DNA of 64,000 nucleotides from CAWBUW01 sp963792075 (GTDB lineage: Bacteria; Chloroflexota; Anaerolineae; Anaerolineales; UBA4823), in contig CAWBUW010000012.1 in the NCBI GenBank assembly GCA_963792075.1, positions 620,001-684,000 of the forward strand. Reading direction: 5' to 3'. The notes under the pieces are model-generated. The model was not told the origin of the DNA. It ran no database searches and was given only the letters and a program-made list of their open reading frames with translations. The position numbers and the translations under genes were made by a program. The stretch's first letter is position 1; the number at the start of each line of letters is the position of its first letter. Shown piece after piece: positions 44,708-53,905 of this stretch.

Positions 44708-44723
44708 TAAGGGTATTATGACA

Positions 44724-44762
44724 GGATGCAGCCCTAATTAATCTTTAGGGCTGCATCCTATT
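44724..44762. terminator. Bidirectional terminator
   Basis: 14-base arms 44724-44737 and 44745-44758 pair exactly. It separates the convergent GNAT and MerR genes; the flanking runs of T are short. Confidence 0.7.
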
Positions 44763-44810
44763 GGGGTCCATTCTCCCATCCCTCTGTTTAGACACCCCCA
44801 ATCTATTGGC

Positions 44811-45545
44811 TTATTCCTGCTGTGCAGTCTTCTTCGCACAGTAATGCGTCATGGCTTGTTCCATAAAAGCCGCCATTCCAGGGCGGATATTCTCATAGGT
44901 AGCGGTGAATTCCGGATCCGTGGTATATCCATGGCCTAAAGCTTCGAAAATCTCCAACGAACATGCGTAGAAATGAGTATTGATCGCTTTGTGCCAGCGT
45001 CCGATCCAGTACTGCACCTCCGGGCTGTCGTATCCTTTCCCCATGTTATCCGCTACGCCCATTTGGATCTCATGGAGCTCGGCCAGGATATCGTTTTTCT
45101 GTTCACGTGTATAGGCGTTCCAGTCTTTTGTCCTTGCCATGGCCTCGTCGCCGTAGCGCTGGCGCGCTTGCTCGGCGTATCGTTTCTGCTTCTCTTCATC
45201 GAAGCCGGAGTAAAAATCTTTTTTGCTCATCTCAATTCTTCCTTGTATGTGTAGTATAGTTTTGTCCACCGTGCCAATGAGGCAGTTCGTCCGCTCCACT
45301 CGCTCCAGCAGCGCGCGCTTGTGTCCTTCCAGAGCTTGCAGCAGATCAAAATCCGGCCGGTCCAGGATGGTTTTGATCTGCCCCAGGCTGAAATCCAATT
45401 CGCGGAAGAACAGGATTTGCTGCAGGCGGAGAACTGCATTCTCGCCATGCGCTGCAGGGGGCAGCAGACCAATTTCATCATAATAGTGCAGCGTGCGGTT
45501 GGTGACTCCCGCCAGCCTTGCTAACTGTTTGACCGTATATCTCAT
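44811..45545 (-). CDS. MerR-family regulator, TipA-like
   Basis: 244 residues. The winged-helix MerR domain is MRYTVKQLARLAGVTNRTLHYYDEIGLLPPA (1-31). A coiled-coil linker and a TipAS-type ligand domain follow (DEEKQKRYAEQARQRYGDEAM, YWIGRWHKAINTHFYACSLEIFEALGHGY). TipA relatives bind thiopeptide-like compounds. The ATG at 45545 has GGAGG eight bases upstream. Its promoter has the 19-bp spacer of MerR-controlled promoters, indicating self-control. A multidrug-type ABC exporter is the divergent neighbour. Confidence 0.92.
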   Translation of the reverse strand: MRYTVKQLARLAGVTNRTLHYYDEIGLLPPAAHGENAVLRLQQILFFRELDFSLGQIKTILDRPDFDLLQALEGHKRALLERVERTNCLIGTVDKTILHIQGRIEMSKKDFYSGFDEEKQKRYAEQARQRYGDEAMARTKDWNAYTREQKNDILAELHEIQMGVADNMGKGYDSPEVQYWIGRWHKAINTHFYACSLEIFEALGHGYTTDPEFTATYENIRPGMAAFMEQAMTHYCAKKTAQQE

Positions 45546-45565
45546 TTCCCTTGCCTCCACAGCAA

Positions 45566-45596
45566 AGTATAAACTATTCCGTTACGTTAATGTCAA
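45566..45596 (-). promoter_or_regulatory. MerR-type promoter with 19-bp spacer
   Basis: TTGACA (45596-45591) and TATACT (45571-45566) on the minus strand are 19 bases apart. This over-long spacer is what MerR-family activators correct by twisting the DNA. An AAC/GTT half-site pattern lies in the spacer. Confidence 0.8.
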
Positions 45597-45754
45597 GGGG
45601 AATTTACTATCAAAACAGGGTCTTCTAAAGTCAGAAACCCCTGTTCCCCCACACCCGGACCCCGACTTAAGAAAGTCGTGACTATCAAATCCCACCGATG
45701 CCGTTATAATCATCGCTTGGAGCATCCTCTCCAAACATAGGAGCATAAATCTTT

Positions 45755-47731
45755 ATGGGATTTCACGGTGGTGGCTGGTTCAGCTTCCTCTCTTCGTCAG
45801 ATGAGCACCCGCGCGTAACCTGGGCGTTGATCCGGCGCGTCCTTCGCTATGGCCTGCCCTATCGCGGGCACATTGCCGGCATGCTCCTGCTCATTCTGCT
45901 CAGCTCAATCTTAGCCCTGGTATCCCCGCTGATCCTGCGGGATCTGATCGATCGAACCCTGCCGAATAAGGATCTCCCTCGCCTGGGACTGCTCGGCCTG
46001 GCTTTGCTTGTGCTGCCCATTGCCAACGGCGTGATTGCCGTAATCCAGCGCCGGACCAACGCCATCGTAGGCGAGGGTGTAATTTACGATCTGCGTATTG
46101 CTCTCTACACCCACCTGCAGCGTATGTCGCTGCGTTTCTTCACCAACACCAAGGTGGGTGAGCTGATGAGCCGTTTGAACAACGACGTCATCGGCGCGCA
46201 GAACGCGATTAGCAACACGACCGTTAATATCATTACCAACCTGGTGCAAGGCACCGCCGTGTTTTTGGTGATGTTCGGCCTGGAATGGCGGCTGACGCTG
46301 GTCAGCGTGGTGGTCTTACCCTTGCTGCTGCTGGCGGCTCGCCTCCTGGGAGGGAAGCTGCGCGAGATCGCTCGCCAGGCAATGGAAGCCAACGCCCAGA
46401 TGAACGCCATGATGAACGAAACCCTCAACATTGGAGGTGCCTTGCTGGTAAAACTCTTTGGCCGGGCACAAACCGAGGTCGAACGCTTCGACGGGCGGGC
46501 CGTGGCTGTGCGAGATTTGGGTATCCGCCGCGCCGTGCTGGGCGCTTCTTTCTTTGTCATTATCGGCCTGATCAGCGCTGTCGGCTCCGCGCTCGTTTAC
46601 GGGATTGGCGGCTACCTGGTCATTAAAGACGCTTTCACGATCGGCGATATTGTCGCCTTCGGCGCCTATCTCTCCAACCTGTACGGTTCACTGCAGGGGC
46701 TGGCCAACGCCCCCACCGAATTTGCCACTTCCGTCGTCAGCTTCGAGCGCGTTTTTGAGGTGATCGATCTGCCTCTGGACATCCCCGAAATACCCGCCGC
46801 ACCCGCGCTGCTGGCAGTCAAAGGCGAACTGTCTTTTGAAAATGTCACCTTTAAATACGATGCAGATGAAAAGAACCTGCTCAGTGAAGTGCGCCGCTAC
46901 GGCATGCAGACGGTTACGGCTGCCCTCTCTGGAGGCGCACCAGGTGGCTCAGGCGCGGGCAAACCGCGCGAAGGGGAGCCCTCCGAGCCTTCTGAAGAAG
47001 CGCCGCGCTCCCAGGCGCGCCTGACAGCCCTGGAAGACATTTCCTTCCACGTCCAACCCGGACAGCTCGTCGCCCTGGTCGGTCCTTCTGGCGCCGGCAA
47101 GACCACCCTTACTTATCTGATCCCGCGCTTGTATGATCCCACCACCGGTCGCATTTCTATCGATGGGCATGACCTGCGCGAGGTCTCGCTGGCTTCGCTC
47201 TCCGCCCAGATCGGCATGGTTACACAGGAAACGCACCTCTTCCACGATACGATCCGTACAAACTTGCTCTATGCCCGCCTGGATGCCACCCAGGCGCAGC
47301 TTGAAGCCGCCGCCCAGGCAGCGAATATCCACGATTTCATCACCGGTCTGCCGGATGGCTATGACACGATCGTGGGAGAACGGGGCTACCGCCTCAGCGG
47401 GGGTGAAAAGCAGCGCCTGGCGCTGGCGCGTGTGATTTTGAAAGACCCGCGTATCCTGGTTTTAGATGAAGCCACCAGTCACCTGGATAGTGAATCGGAA
47501 GCGCTCATTCAGGATGCGCTCAAACGTGTCATGGCGGGGCGTACCAGCATCGTGATCGCACACCGCTTGTCCACGATCCTCGCCGCCGACCAGATCCTGG
47601 TCTTCGATCGCGGCCGCATTGTTGAACGCGGTACTCACCCCGAGCTGCTCGCGCAGGGAGGGCTGTACGCCAATCTGTATCATACCCAATTTGACCGAGA
47701 ATCCCATGGTTTGGAAAACACTGCGCATTAA
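45755..47731 (+). CDS. ABC exporter with insertion at the start of its ATP-binding domain
   Basis: 658 residues, a full-length type IV exporter half. Membrane domain about 30-340. After LSFENVTFKYD the domain is interrupted by about 60 residues rich in Gly, Pro, Ser and Glu (SGGAPGGSGAGKPREGE and on) before LTALEDISFHVQPGQLVALVGPSGAGKTT. Walker A, Q-loop VTQETHLFHDT, signature LSGGEKQR, Walker B ILVLDEATSHLD and H-loop VIAHRLSTI are intact. AGGAG precedes the ATG by about 11 bases. Likely a homodimer, perhaps controlled by the TipA-like regulator. Its end overlaps the M20 hydrolase start. Confidence 0.9.
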   Translation: MGFHGGGWFSFLSSSDEHPRVTWALIRRVLRYGLPYRGHIAGMLLLILLSSILALVSPLILRDLIDRTLPNKDLPRLGLLGLALLVLPIANGVIAVIQRRTNAIVGEGVIYDLRIALYTHLQRMSLRFFTNTKVGELMSRLNNDVIGAQNAISNTTVNIITNLVQGTAVFLVMFGLEWRLTLVSVVVLPLLLLAARLLGGKLREIARQAMEANAQMNAMMNETLNIGGALLVKLFGRAQTEVERFDGRAVAVRDLGIRRAVLGASFFVIIGLISAVGSALVYGIGGYLVIKDAFTIGDIVAFGAYLSNLYGSLQGLANAPTEFATSVVSFERVFEVIDLPLDIPEIPAAPALLAVKGELSFENVTFKYDADEKNLLSEVRRYGMQTVTAALSGGAPGGSGAGKPREGEPSEPSEEAPRSQARLTALEDISFHVQPGQLVALVGPSGAGKTTLTYLIPRLYDPTTGRISIDGHDLREVSLASLSAQIGMVTQETHLFHDTIRTNLLYARLDATQAQLEAAAQAANIHDFITGLPDGYDTIVGERGYRLSGGEKQRLALARVILKDPRILVLDEATSHLDSESEALIQDALKRVMAGRTSIVIAHRLSTILAADQILVFDRGRIVERGTHPELLAQGGLYANLYHTQFDRESHGLENTAH

Positions 47732-48995
47732 CCCCCACCGCTTGCAAACCGATTTTGAAGCCCTGGCCCAAATCGGCGCCACCCCGGATGGGGGGGTAGA
47801 CCGTCCGGCGCTGGGCGAAGCCCACCTGCAGGCGCGCGCCTGGTACCTTGAGCGCGCGGCAGAAGCCGGGCTTAAGGTTCAGGTAGATGCCGCGGGTAAC
47901 CATTCTGCTGTGCTGCGCAGTTCCTCAGCGGAGGCACCTACCCTGCTGCTCGGCTCCCACCTGGACTCGGTACTCCAGGGTGGTCGCTACGATGGCCCTC
48001 TGGGTGTCCTGGCTGCGCTGGAAGTGCTGCGCACCATCCAGGAATCCAGGCTGGCGCTGCCCATCCACCTCGAAGCAATCGACTTCACCGATGAAGAAGG
48101 TACGCTCTTTGGCCTGTTGGGGAGCTCGGCCCTTGCAGGGCATCTCTCCTCTCAGGAGCTGGCCGCGCCGCGTGGCGGACGTGAGGCGCTCTTGGCCGGC
48201 CTGGCACGCGCCGGGCTGAACGAAAGCGACCTGAAGCTGGCTGCCCGCCCGGCGCAAACCCTGGCGGGATACCTGGAACTGCACATCGAGCAGGGACCAC
48301 GCCTGGCTCGCCAGGCCATTCCGATCGCGATCGTCAATGCTATCGTAGGGATCGCTTCATACAACTTAATTTTCACCGGGCGCGCCAACCACGCCGGCAC
48401 TACCCCTATGGAGGAGCGCCTGGATGCTTCTCAGGGTGCCGCTGCCTTTATCTTGGCTGCTCGTCAGGTGGTGTTGGAGCGCTTCCCTAACTGCGTGGTT
48501 AACACCGGCATCGTCCGTTTTTCTCCTGGCGCTTACAATATCATCCCTGGTACGGCTGAACTGGCGCTTGAGTTTCGCTCTGCCGAGGTGGGGGCTCTTG
48601 CGCGCCTGGACTCCGCCCTCCTGGAAACTGCGCAGCAGTCCGCCGCCCGTTTCGGGCTGAATTTTGAGGTACAATTCCTTAGCAAACACGATCCTGCCCC
48701 CATGAGCAGCGTGATGCAAGCAGCCATCACCAACGCCTGCGACCGTCTGGGGTTGGCGCACATCTCTCTATCTTCTGGAGCCGGCCATGATGCCCAATCC
48801 CTCGCCCCCCTCTGCCCCGCAGGTATGCTCTTCGTTCCTTCCGTGGATGGCATCAGCCACTCCCCTCGTGAGCATACCGCCTGGCCCGACTGCCTGAACG
48901 GGGCGAATGTTTTACTCCAGGCCGCACTGGAGTTTATTTACAATGGAGGTTTCTTTGGAAGCTCGGTTATACCTGGCTCGCCACGCACAACCTGA
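47706..48995 (+). CDS. M20-family hydantoinase/carbamoylase-type amidohydrolase
   Basis: 429 residues. Metal-binding and substrate blocks of the N-carbamoyl-L-amino acid/allantoate hydrolase subgroup: LLGSHLDSVLQGGRYDGPLGVLAAL (about 84-108), DFTDEEGTLFG (catalytic Glu pair), LHIEQGPRL, GRANHAGTTPMEERLDA and SGAGHDAQSLA, then PSVDGISHSPREHTAW. It removes a carbamoyl or ureido group. No pur/allantoin genes are nearby, so the true substrate is open. Start at 47706 lies 25 bases before the ABC stop, a coupling overlap. Confidence 0.9.
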   Translation: MVWKTLRINPHRLQTDFEALAQIGATPDGGVDRPALGEAHLQARAWYLERAAEAGLKVQVDAAGNHSAVLRSSSAEAPTLLLGSHLDSVLQGGRYDGPLGVLAALEVLRTIQESRLALPIHLEAIDFTDEEGTLFGLLGSSALAGHLSSQELAAPRGGREALLAGLARAGLNESDLKLAARPAQTLAGYLELHIEQGPRLARQAIPIAIVNAIVGIASYNLIFTGRANHAGTTPMEERLDASQGAAAFILAARQVVLERFPNCVVNTGIVRFSPGAYNIIPGTAELALEFRSAEVGALARLDSALLETAQQSAARFGLNFEVQFLSKHDPAPMSSVMQAAITNACDRLGLAHISLSSGAGHDAQSLAPLCPAGMLFVPSVDGISHSPREHTAWPDCLNGANVLLQAALEFIYNGGFFGSSVIPGSPRTT

Positions 48996-49503
48996 TTGGA
49001 GCCGCAAGGACATTCCCTACCACCTGCCCCCAGGCCCACCTTTGACCGCCCAGGGGCTGGCTGAAGCGCAAGCGCTGGCGGCCTTTTTAAAGTCCGTAGG
49101 GGTACGGAAAGTGTACGCCAGCCCACTGGAACGCGCCCTGCACACTGCTCAGGTGGCTTGCGACCTGCTATCCATGCCAGGTGCCTCGCTGCAGCCTATC
49201 GTCAGCGAGAGGCTGATCGAATGGCAACCAGACGATACTGCTGGTGGAGTGATCCAGCGATGCTGGCCTTTGATCGAATCCGCAGCCGAGGAGAGTTTGA
49301 CGATTGGCCCGGTAGCCCTTGTTTCCCATGGCGGCCCGATCAACGTATTGCTGGCTGCGATGGGCCTCAGCGAGGGCGAAATCGAAGCCTATAAACTCCA
49401 ATTCGACCATAACAACCCGATCCCCACCGCCGGCGCCTGGGAAGTGCGCCGCAATGGCAGGGGTTGGGAACCACGTTTTGCCTTTAAACCCGAAAATGAC
49501 TGA
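48943..49503 (+). CDS. Histidine phosphatase family protein
   Basis: 186 residues. The nucleophile block is LYLARHAQPDW (about 9-19); the second His lies in ALVSHGGPINVLLAAMGLS (about 125-143). The family covers phosphoglycerate mutases, phosphatases and related enzymes; no closer assignment is safe. The ATG at 48943 is used here, but GGAGG lies just after it, so a TTG at 48955 may be the true start. It overlaps the M20 gene before it by 53 bases and the next gene by eight. Confidence 0.85.
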   Translation: MEVSLEARLYLARHAQPDWSRKDIPYHLPPGPPLTAQGLAEAQALAAFLKSVGVRKVYASPLERALHTAQVACDLLSMPGASLQPIVSERLIEWQPDDTAGGVIQRCWPLIESAAEESLTIGPVALVSHGGPINVLLAAMGLSEGEIEAYKLQFDHNNPIPTAGAWEVRRNGRGWEPRFAFKPEND

Positions 49504-50641
49504 CTTCAACGAATATTTTAATACCCAAGCCGAGCGCATGCTCGCCGACCTTACCACCCTGGTCGAGATCGAATCACCCTCACACGATAAAGCTGCCGTA
49601 GACCGGGTCAGCCACCAGGTAGCCGCCTGGATGGATGCGGCCGGGGCGCAGGTAGAAACCCATCCCCAGCCCAGCGCCGGTGATTGTGTCCTCGGCCGCT
49701 GGCCCGGCATAAACGCCCAAGGCGTTCCACCGATTACCTTGCTTGCCCACATGGATACTGTTTGGCCGCTGGGCACATTGGCCGAAAGGCCGGTGCGCTG
49801 CACAGAAGGAAAATTCTACGGTCCAGGCGCGCTGGATATGAAAGCGGGTATCGTGATCGCCCTGACCGCACTGCGCGGATTGAAGGCACTGGGATTGTCA
49901 CCATCTGCGCCTGTCGTGCTGCTTTGCACCGGCGATGAGGAGATTGGCTCGCACGAAAGCCGGTCCCTGATCGAGTCTCAAGCTCGTCTGAGCCAGTTGG
50001 TGCTCTGCCTCGAGCCAGCCATCCCCGGTGGCGGTTTGAAGACTGCCCGAAAAGGCACCGGCCATTTCCACATTCAGACACGCGGCCTGGCTGCGCACGC
50101 TGGAGCAGACCATGCCAAAGGCATCAACGCAATCGAAGAGATGGCATACCATATCTTTGCCCTGCAAGCGCTGACCGATTATGCCCGCGGTACGACAGTT
50201 AACGTTGGCACGATCCGGGGCGGCATCGTCAGCAACATAGTCCCTGATGCATGTGAAGTAATGGCTGATTTCCGCGTCACTGAGCCCGCCGAAATAGAGC
50301 GCCTGCTGCAGGCCGTTGAATCCTTGCAGCCACACCACCCTCAGGCTGAGGTGCAAGTGACTACGGAAGTCAACCGCCCACCTATGCCGCGCGATGGATT
50401 GATGGCCCAGACTTTCGCCAAGACGCAGGCCATCGCCAGCCGCCTGGGTTGGGTGCTGAGCGAGGGCAGCGTTGGCGGTGCATCGGATGCTAATTTTACC
50501 GCCGCGCTCGGTGTGCCCACTCTGGATGGGCTGGGTGCGGACGGCGATGGCTTCCATGCTCTCCACGAGCACGTGATCACAGCCAGCTTGCCTCAACGCG
50601 CTGCCCTTTTAGCTGCGTTGTTGCAGTTCTGGGCTCAATGA
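49496..50641 (+). CDS. M20-family carboxypeptidase (glutamate carboxypeptidase-like)
   Basis: 381 residues. Zinc-ligand blocks HMDTVWPLG (about 84-92), GPGALDMKAG (about 109-118), CTGDEEIGSHES (catalytic Glu) and a final HALHEHV. A dimerisation segment (ARKGTGHFHIQTRGLAAHAG) is present. It resembles CPG2/ArgE-type peptidases that release acidic or acyl amino acids. It overlaps the phosphatase stop; its own stop overlaps by seven bases the end of the convergent HD-GYP gene. Confidence 0.9.
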   Translation: MTDFNEYFNTQAERMLADLTTLVEIESPSHDKAAVDRVSHQVAAWMDAAGAQVETHPQPSAGDCVLGRWPGINAQGVPPITLLAHMDTVWPLGTLAERPVRCTEGKFYGPGALDMKAGIVIALTALRGLKALGLSPSAPVVLLCTGDEEIGSHESRSLIESQARLSQLVLCLEPAIPGGGLKTARKGTGHFHIQTRGLAAHAGADHAKGINAIEEMAYHIFALQALTDYARGTTVNVGTIRGGIVSNIVPDACEVMADFRVTEPAEIERLLQAVESLQPHHPQAEVQVTTEVNRPPMPRDGLMAQTFAKTQAIASRLGWVLSEGSVGGASDANFTAALGVPTLDGLGADGDGFHALHEHVITASLPQRAALLAALLQFWAQ

Positions 50642-52917
50642 CCGTCTGGCTCCTCACCCATCATTTTCAAGAACGCATCCGCCACAGTCGGATCAAAATG
50701 TGAGCCGCTCAAAAAGCGCATGTAGTTGATCACTTTTTCTTTTTCCCAGGCACGCCGGTAGGTGCGGTCATGCGTCAACGCATCCCACACATCGACTACA
50801 GCAAAGATACGCGCCGCCAGGGGAATTTGCTCCCCCTTCAACCCTTGCGGATAACCGCTTCCATCCCATTTCTCATGGTGGCTGTAAGGGATTTCCAGGG
50901 CAGGGCGCAGGTATTCGATGGGTGAAAGCCATTGGTAGGCATACTTTGGGTGCTGGCGCACGACTGCCCATTCTTCATCTGTCAGCGAGCTGGGTTTCTT
51001 TAAAATCTCATCCGGGATCGCGATCTTACCAATATCATGCAGCAGCGCGCCCCGGCGCAAATGGACCAGTTCATCTTCGCGCAACCCCATGATGTGCGCC
51101 AAGTGCAGTGTCGTTTCTACAACCCGCAAGGTGTGGTCTTCGGTTTCGTTATCGCGCAAGTCCAAAGCCCTGACCCAACCTTCCAGTGTACTGTCGTAAG
51201 CCTTAATCAAATCCTCATTTGCCAACTGCACATCTTCAAACAACTCAGCGTTATCAATTGCAATCGCCGCCTGGCCGGCCAACGTTTCATAAAAATCCAG
51301 CCACTCAACATCTGGCTCAAAAGGCTTGCGTTGGTAGACTTCCAGCACGCCTTTCACCTGGCCCTTGGCCAGCAAAGGTGTGCCAAAATAAGTCAGGAAC
51401 GCTTCTTTCTGATGCCACTCCGCCTCTCTGGCATCCGCGGCACGGTCTTGCAGGCAGGCGTGATGTACTGTCCGGCGCTCCTCCGCCGCCTGGCCGGCAA
51501 AACCTTCGCCCAACCTCAGCCGGACATGCTCAATCTGCGGGGTGCGAAAACCCCGTCCATCGCCATACACCAATGTCTGGCTGGCATTGTGAAATAGCAG
51601 CACGTCCACCGCGTCCACTGTAAGTTGAGAAATCACGTGATCCAGTAAAATCGCCAGAGTCACGCGCAAATCCAGGCTGGAGGCAATCGCTACGTCCACC
51701 GTGCGTAGCGCGCGCAGGCGATGGAGTTGACGCTGGATATGCACTTCGGCGTTCTTTCGCTCCGTGATATCGCGGAAGTTCACCACCACGCCCTGCACTG
51801 CCGGCTCATCCAGCGAATTCACTCCGGTTGCTTCCAGCCAGATCCAGCGCCCGTTTTTGTGTCTTACCTGCATCTGATAACTGAGCGGGACACCCGGCGA
51901 CTCTAATACCTGGCGCCAATATTCCCACAAGCGTTTTTCGTCATCCGGATGGCTGCGGTCCAGCACCCGCATACCAAGGATATCCTGGGCGCTATCTCCA
52001 AGAACTCGCTGTGTTGCTGGGCTGGCATACACAACCACACCCTTACGATCCAGCAGTAACACGCCATCCGCGCTGTTCTCGATCAGGGCGCGGAAACGTT
52101 TTTCACTGGCGCGCAGCGCCTCCTGTTCGCGGCGGAGTTGAGCAAAATGGTAGGCGTTTTCCAACAGACCTGGCAGTTGATAAATATATCCAGGACTTTT
52201 CACCACGTAGTCGCTCGCCCCCAGGCGCAGCGCCTGGGCTGCGATTTCCTGATCCCCATGGCCCGTGACAAAGATAATCGGTATATCTAACTTCCGCAGT
52301 TGGCGCAAGTCTTTCAACACCTCCAGCGCGTTCAGACCATGCAGTTGGTAATCGAGCAGCAGCGCATCATATTCGATCGACTGCTGCTCCGGCAGTCGCC
52401 GGAATAGCTCAGTGACCGTGCTGACAAACTCCAGATAAATATGAGGGGCGTGCTTGTCGAAATGGCGGCGTACCTGCTCCCTATCTACCGGGTTTTGTTC
52501 TGCATAAAGCACCCGCAATGGGCGCGCCCGCCGCGCCACCTCTGCCCGGTAGCGCAGCAAAGAGCTTTCCAAAGTTAAAGTCAGGTGCGCCAGGTAGCCT
52601 GGGCGCTTGACCAGATAATCATCCGCGCCTGCTTTCAGCGCGGCCACCGCAGTCTCTTCACCGCCCTGCCCTGTCACCACCACCACCGCTAACGGCAGCC
52701 CCCGTTCGCGCACATGTGCCAGCAGTGCAAAACCGCCACCGTCTGGTAAGTTCAGATCTGTCAGTACCAGATCATAGTTCTCTGGCTGCTCTAAAAACTG
52801 AAGTGCCTCTGTTTGGGTGCGTGCGATTTGAAGCACTATCTGCGAAGCCCGGCGGCTTAACTCTCGCCGGGTCAGATCCGCATCTAGAGCATCATCTTCA
52901 ACGTAAAGCACCCTCAT
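50635..52917 (-). CDS. Response regulator with REC-REC-PAS-GAF-HD-GYP domains
   Basis: 760 residues. REC 1 (about 1-125, Asp in LVLTDLNLPDG), REC 2 (about 133-250, Asp in ALLLDYQLHG), PAS (about 275-395, FRDITERK end), GAF (about 400-545), HD-GYP (about 570-745) with LLHDIGKIAIPDEILKKP, SHHEKWDGSGYPQGL and DVWDALTHDRTYR. The HD-GYP part is the c-di-GMP phosphodiesterase type, and the HD, HHE and GYP residues are intact. No GGDEF partner is in the window. Two single REC genes follow upstream, probably part of the same pathway. Confidence 0.93.
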   Translation of the reverse strand: MRVLYVEDDALDADLTRRELSRRASQIVLQIARTQTEALQFLEQPENYDLVLTDLNLPDGGGFALLAHVRERGLPLAVVVVTGQGGEETAVAALKAGADDYLVKRPGYLAHLTLTLESSLLRYRAEVARRARPLRVLYAEQNPVDREQVRRHFDKHAPHIYLEFVSTVTELFRRLPEQQSIEYDALLLDYQLHGLNALEVLKDLRQLRKLDIPIIFVTGHGDQEIAAQALRLGASDYVVKSPGYIYQLPGLLENAYHFAQLRREQEALRASEKRFRALIENSADGVLLLDRKGVVVYASPATQRVLGDSAQDILGMRVLDRSHPDDEKRLWEYWRQVLESPGVPLSYQMQVRHKNGRWIWLEATGVNSLDEPAVQGVVVNFRDITERKNAEVHIQRQLHRLRALRTVDVAIASSLDLRVTLAILLDHVISQLTVDAVDVLLFHNASQTLVYGDGRGFRTPQIEHVRLRLGEGFAGQAAEERRTVHHACLQDRAADAREAEWHQKEAFLTYFGTPLLAKGQVKGVLEVYQRKPFEPDVEWLDFYETLAGQAAIAIDNAELFEDVQLANEDLIKAYDSTLEGWVRALDLRDNETEDHTLRVVETTLHLAHIMGLREDELVHLRRGALLHDIGKIAIPDEILKKPSSLTDEEWAVVRQHPKYAYQWLSPIEYLRPALEIPYSHHEKWDGSGYPQGLKGEQIPLAARIFAVVDVWDALTHDRTYRRAWEKEKVINYMRFLSGSHFDPTVADAFLKMMGEEPDGH

Positions 52918-52952
52918 CGTTTTTCCTCGCCAGCCAATCTGGCCGTCCGGTC

Positions 52953-53378
52953 TCAGCGTGGTGGGATATTAAGCACGTTCCAATATAAGTCAATCTGTGC
53001 GGCAACCTCAAGAAATTTCTCAAAATCTACCGGCTTGACAATATAAGAGTTTACCCCCATGCCATAAGCCGTTTGAATGTCGCGATCTTCTGCCGAAGTG
53101 GTCAGCACAATGACAGGAATCCTTTGGTACTGTGGGTGCGCTTTCAGATGCCGCAGCACCTCCAGCCCATCTACTTTAGGCAGCTTCAAATCAAGCAAGA
53201 TAACAACCGGGGGGGTATCTCCTGTGTCCCATTTCTTCATCCGCTCCAGCGCCTCTTCGCCATCGCGTGCCACCTCAATTGGGTTCAGCACGCGCCGGCG
53301 AGCAAAAGCCCTGCGGGTTAGATCTACGTCCATAGGATTGTCTTCGACCAATAAAATATGACGGCTCATCGAACTCAT
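52953..53378 (-). CDS. Single-domain response regulator, Rcp1-like
   Basis: 141 residues, one CheY-type domain without an output domain. It begins HILLVEDNPMDVDLTRRAFARRRVLNPIEVARDGEEAL, has the phosphorylated Asp in LLDLKLPKVDGLEVLR and the Lys in IVKPVDFEKFLE. The fold and C-terminus (NIPPR) resemble cyanobacterial Rcp1. It is a close paralogue of the next gene and stands 35 bases from the HD-GYP gene. Confidence 0.92.
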   Translation of the reverse strand: MSSMSRHILLVEDNPMDVDLTRRAFARRRVLNPIEVARDGEEALERMKKWDTGDTPPVVILLDLKLPKVDGLEVLRHLKAHPQYQRIPVIVLTTSAEDRDIQTAYGMGVNSYIVKPVDFEKFLEVAAQIDLYWNVLNIPPR

Positions 53379-53390
53379 ATTTTCTTCCTT

Positions 53391-53816
53391 CTAGCGCGGG
53401 GGAGTATTTAATTGGCACCAGTACTCCTGTATCTGGCCAACCATTTCAATAAAGCGGTCGAAATCCACCGGTTTAACAATATAAGAGTTTGCACCCAGGC
53501 GGTAGGCGGTTTGAACATCTTGATCCTCTGCCGATGTCGTCAATACCACCACTGGGATGCGCAGAAAATCCGCATGCGTTTTCAAACGGCGGAGGACTTC
53601 CAGACCATCCACCTTGGGCAGCTTCAGATCCAACAGAATGAGAAGCGGCAGCGGATCGCCAGAATGCCAATGTTCTACCTGTGTCAAGGCTTCTCCCCCG
53701 TCCCGGGCAACCTGCAAAGGATTGGTGATCTTCCGCCGAGCGAAAGCGCGTTTGGTCAGATCCACATCCATTGGATTATCTTCAACCAGCATGATTGGGC
53801 GTTGGAAGTGATTCAT
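53391..53816 (-). CDS. Single-domain response regulator, Rcp1-like (paralogue)
   Basis: 141 residues from the ATG at 53816, which has GGGAGAG six bases upstream. It shares almost the whole pattern of its neighbour: IMLVEDNPMDVDLTKRAFARRKITNPLQVARDGGEAL, LLDLKLPKVDGLEVLRRL, IVKPVDFDRFIEMV and the NTPPR end. Tandem duplicates 12 bases apart, with no kinase gene nearby. Confidence 0.92.
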   Translation of the reverse strand: MNHFQRPIMLVEDNPMDVDLTKRAFARRKITNPLQVARDGGEALTQVEHWHSGDPLPLLILLDLKLPKVDGLEVLRRLKTHADFLRIPVVVLTTSAEDQDVQTAYRLGANSYIVKPVDFDRFIEMVGQIQEYWCQLNTPPR

Positions 53817-53905
53817 GCATTTCTCTCCCGATGTACCCACAGTATACAGTCTTTTTGCATTTTATTCCCCTCCAGTTTCGCAAGGGGTACGCTATTATAC
53901 ATGGT

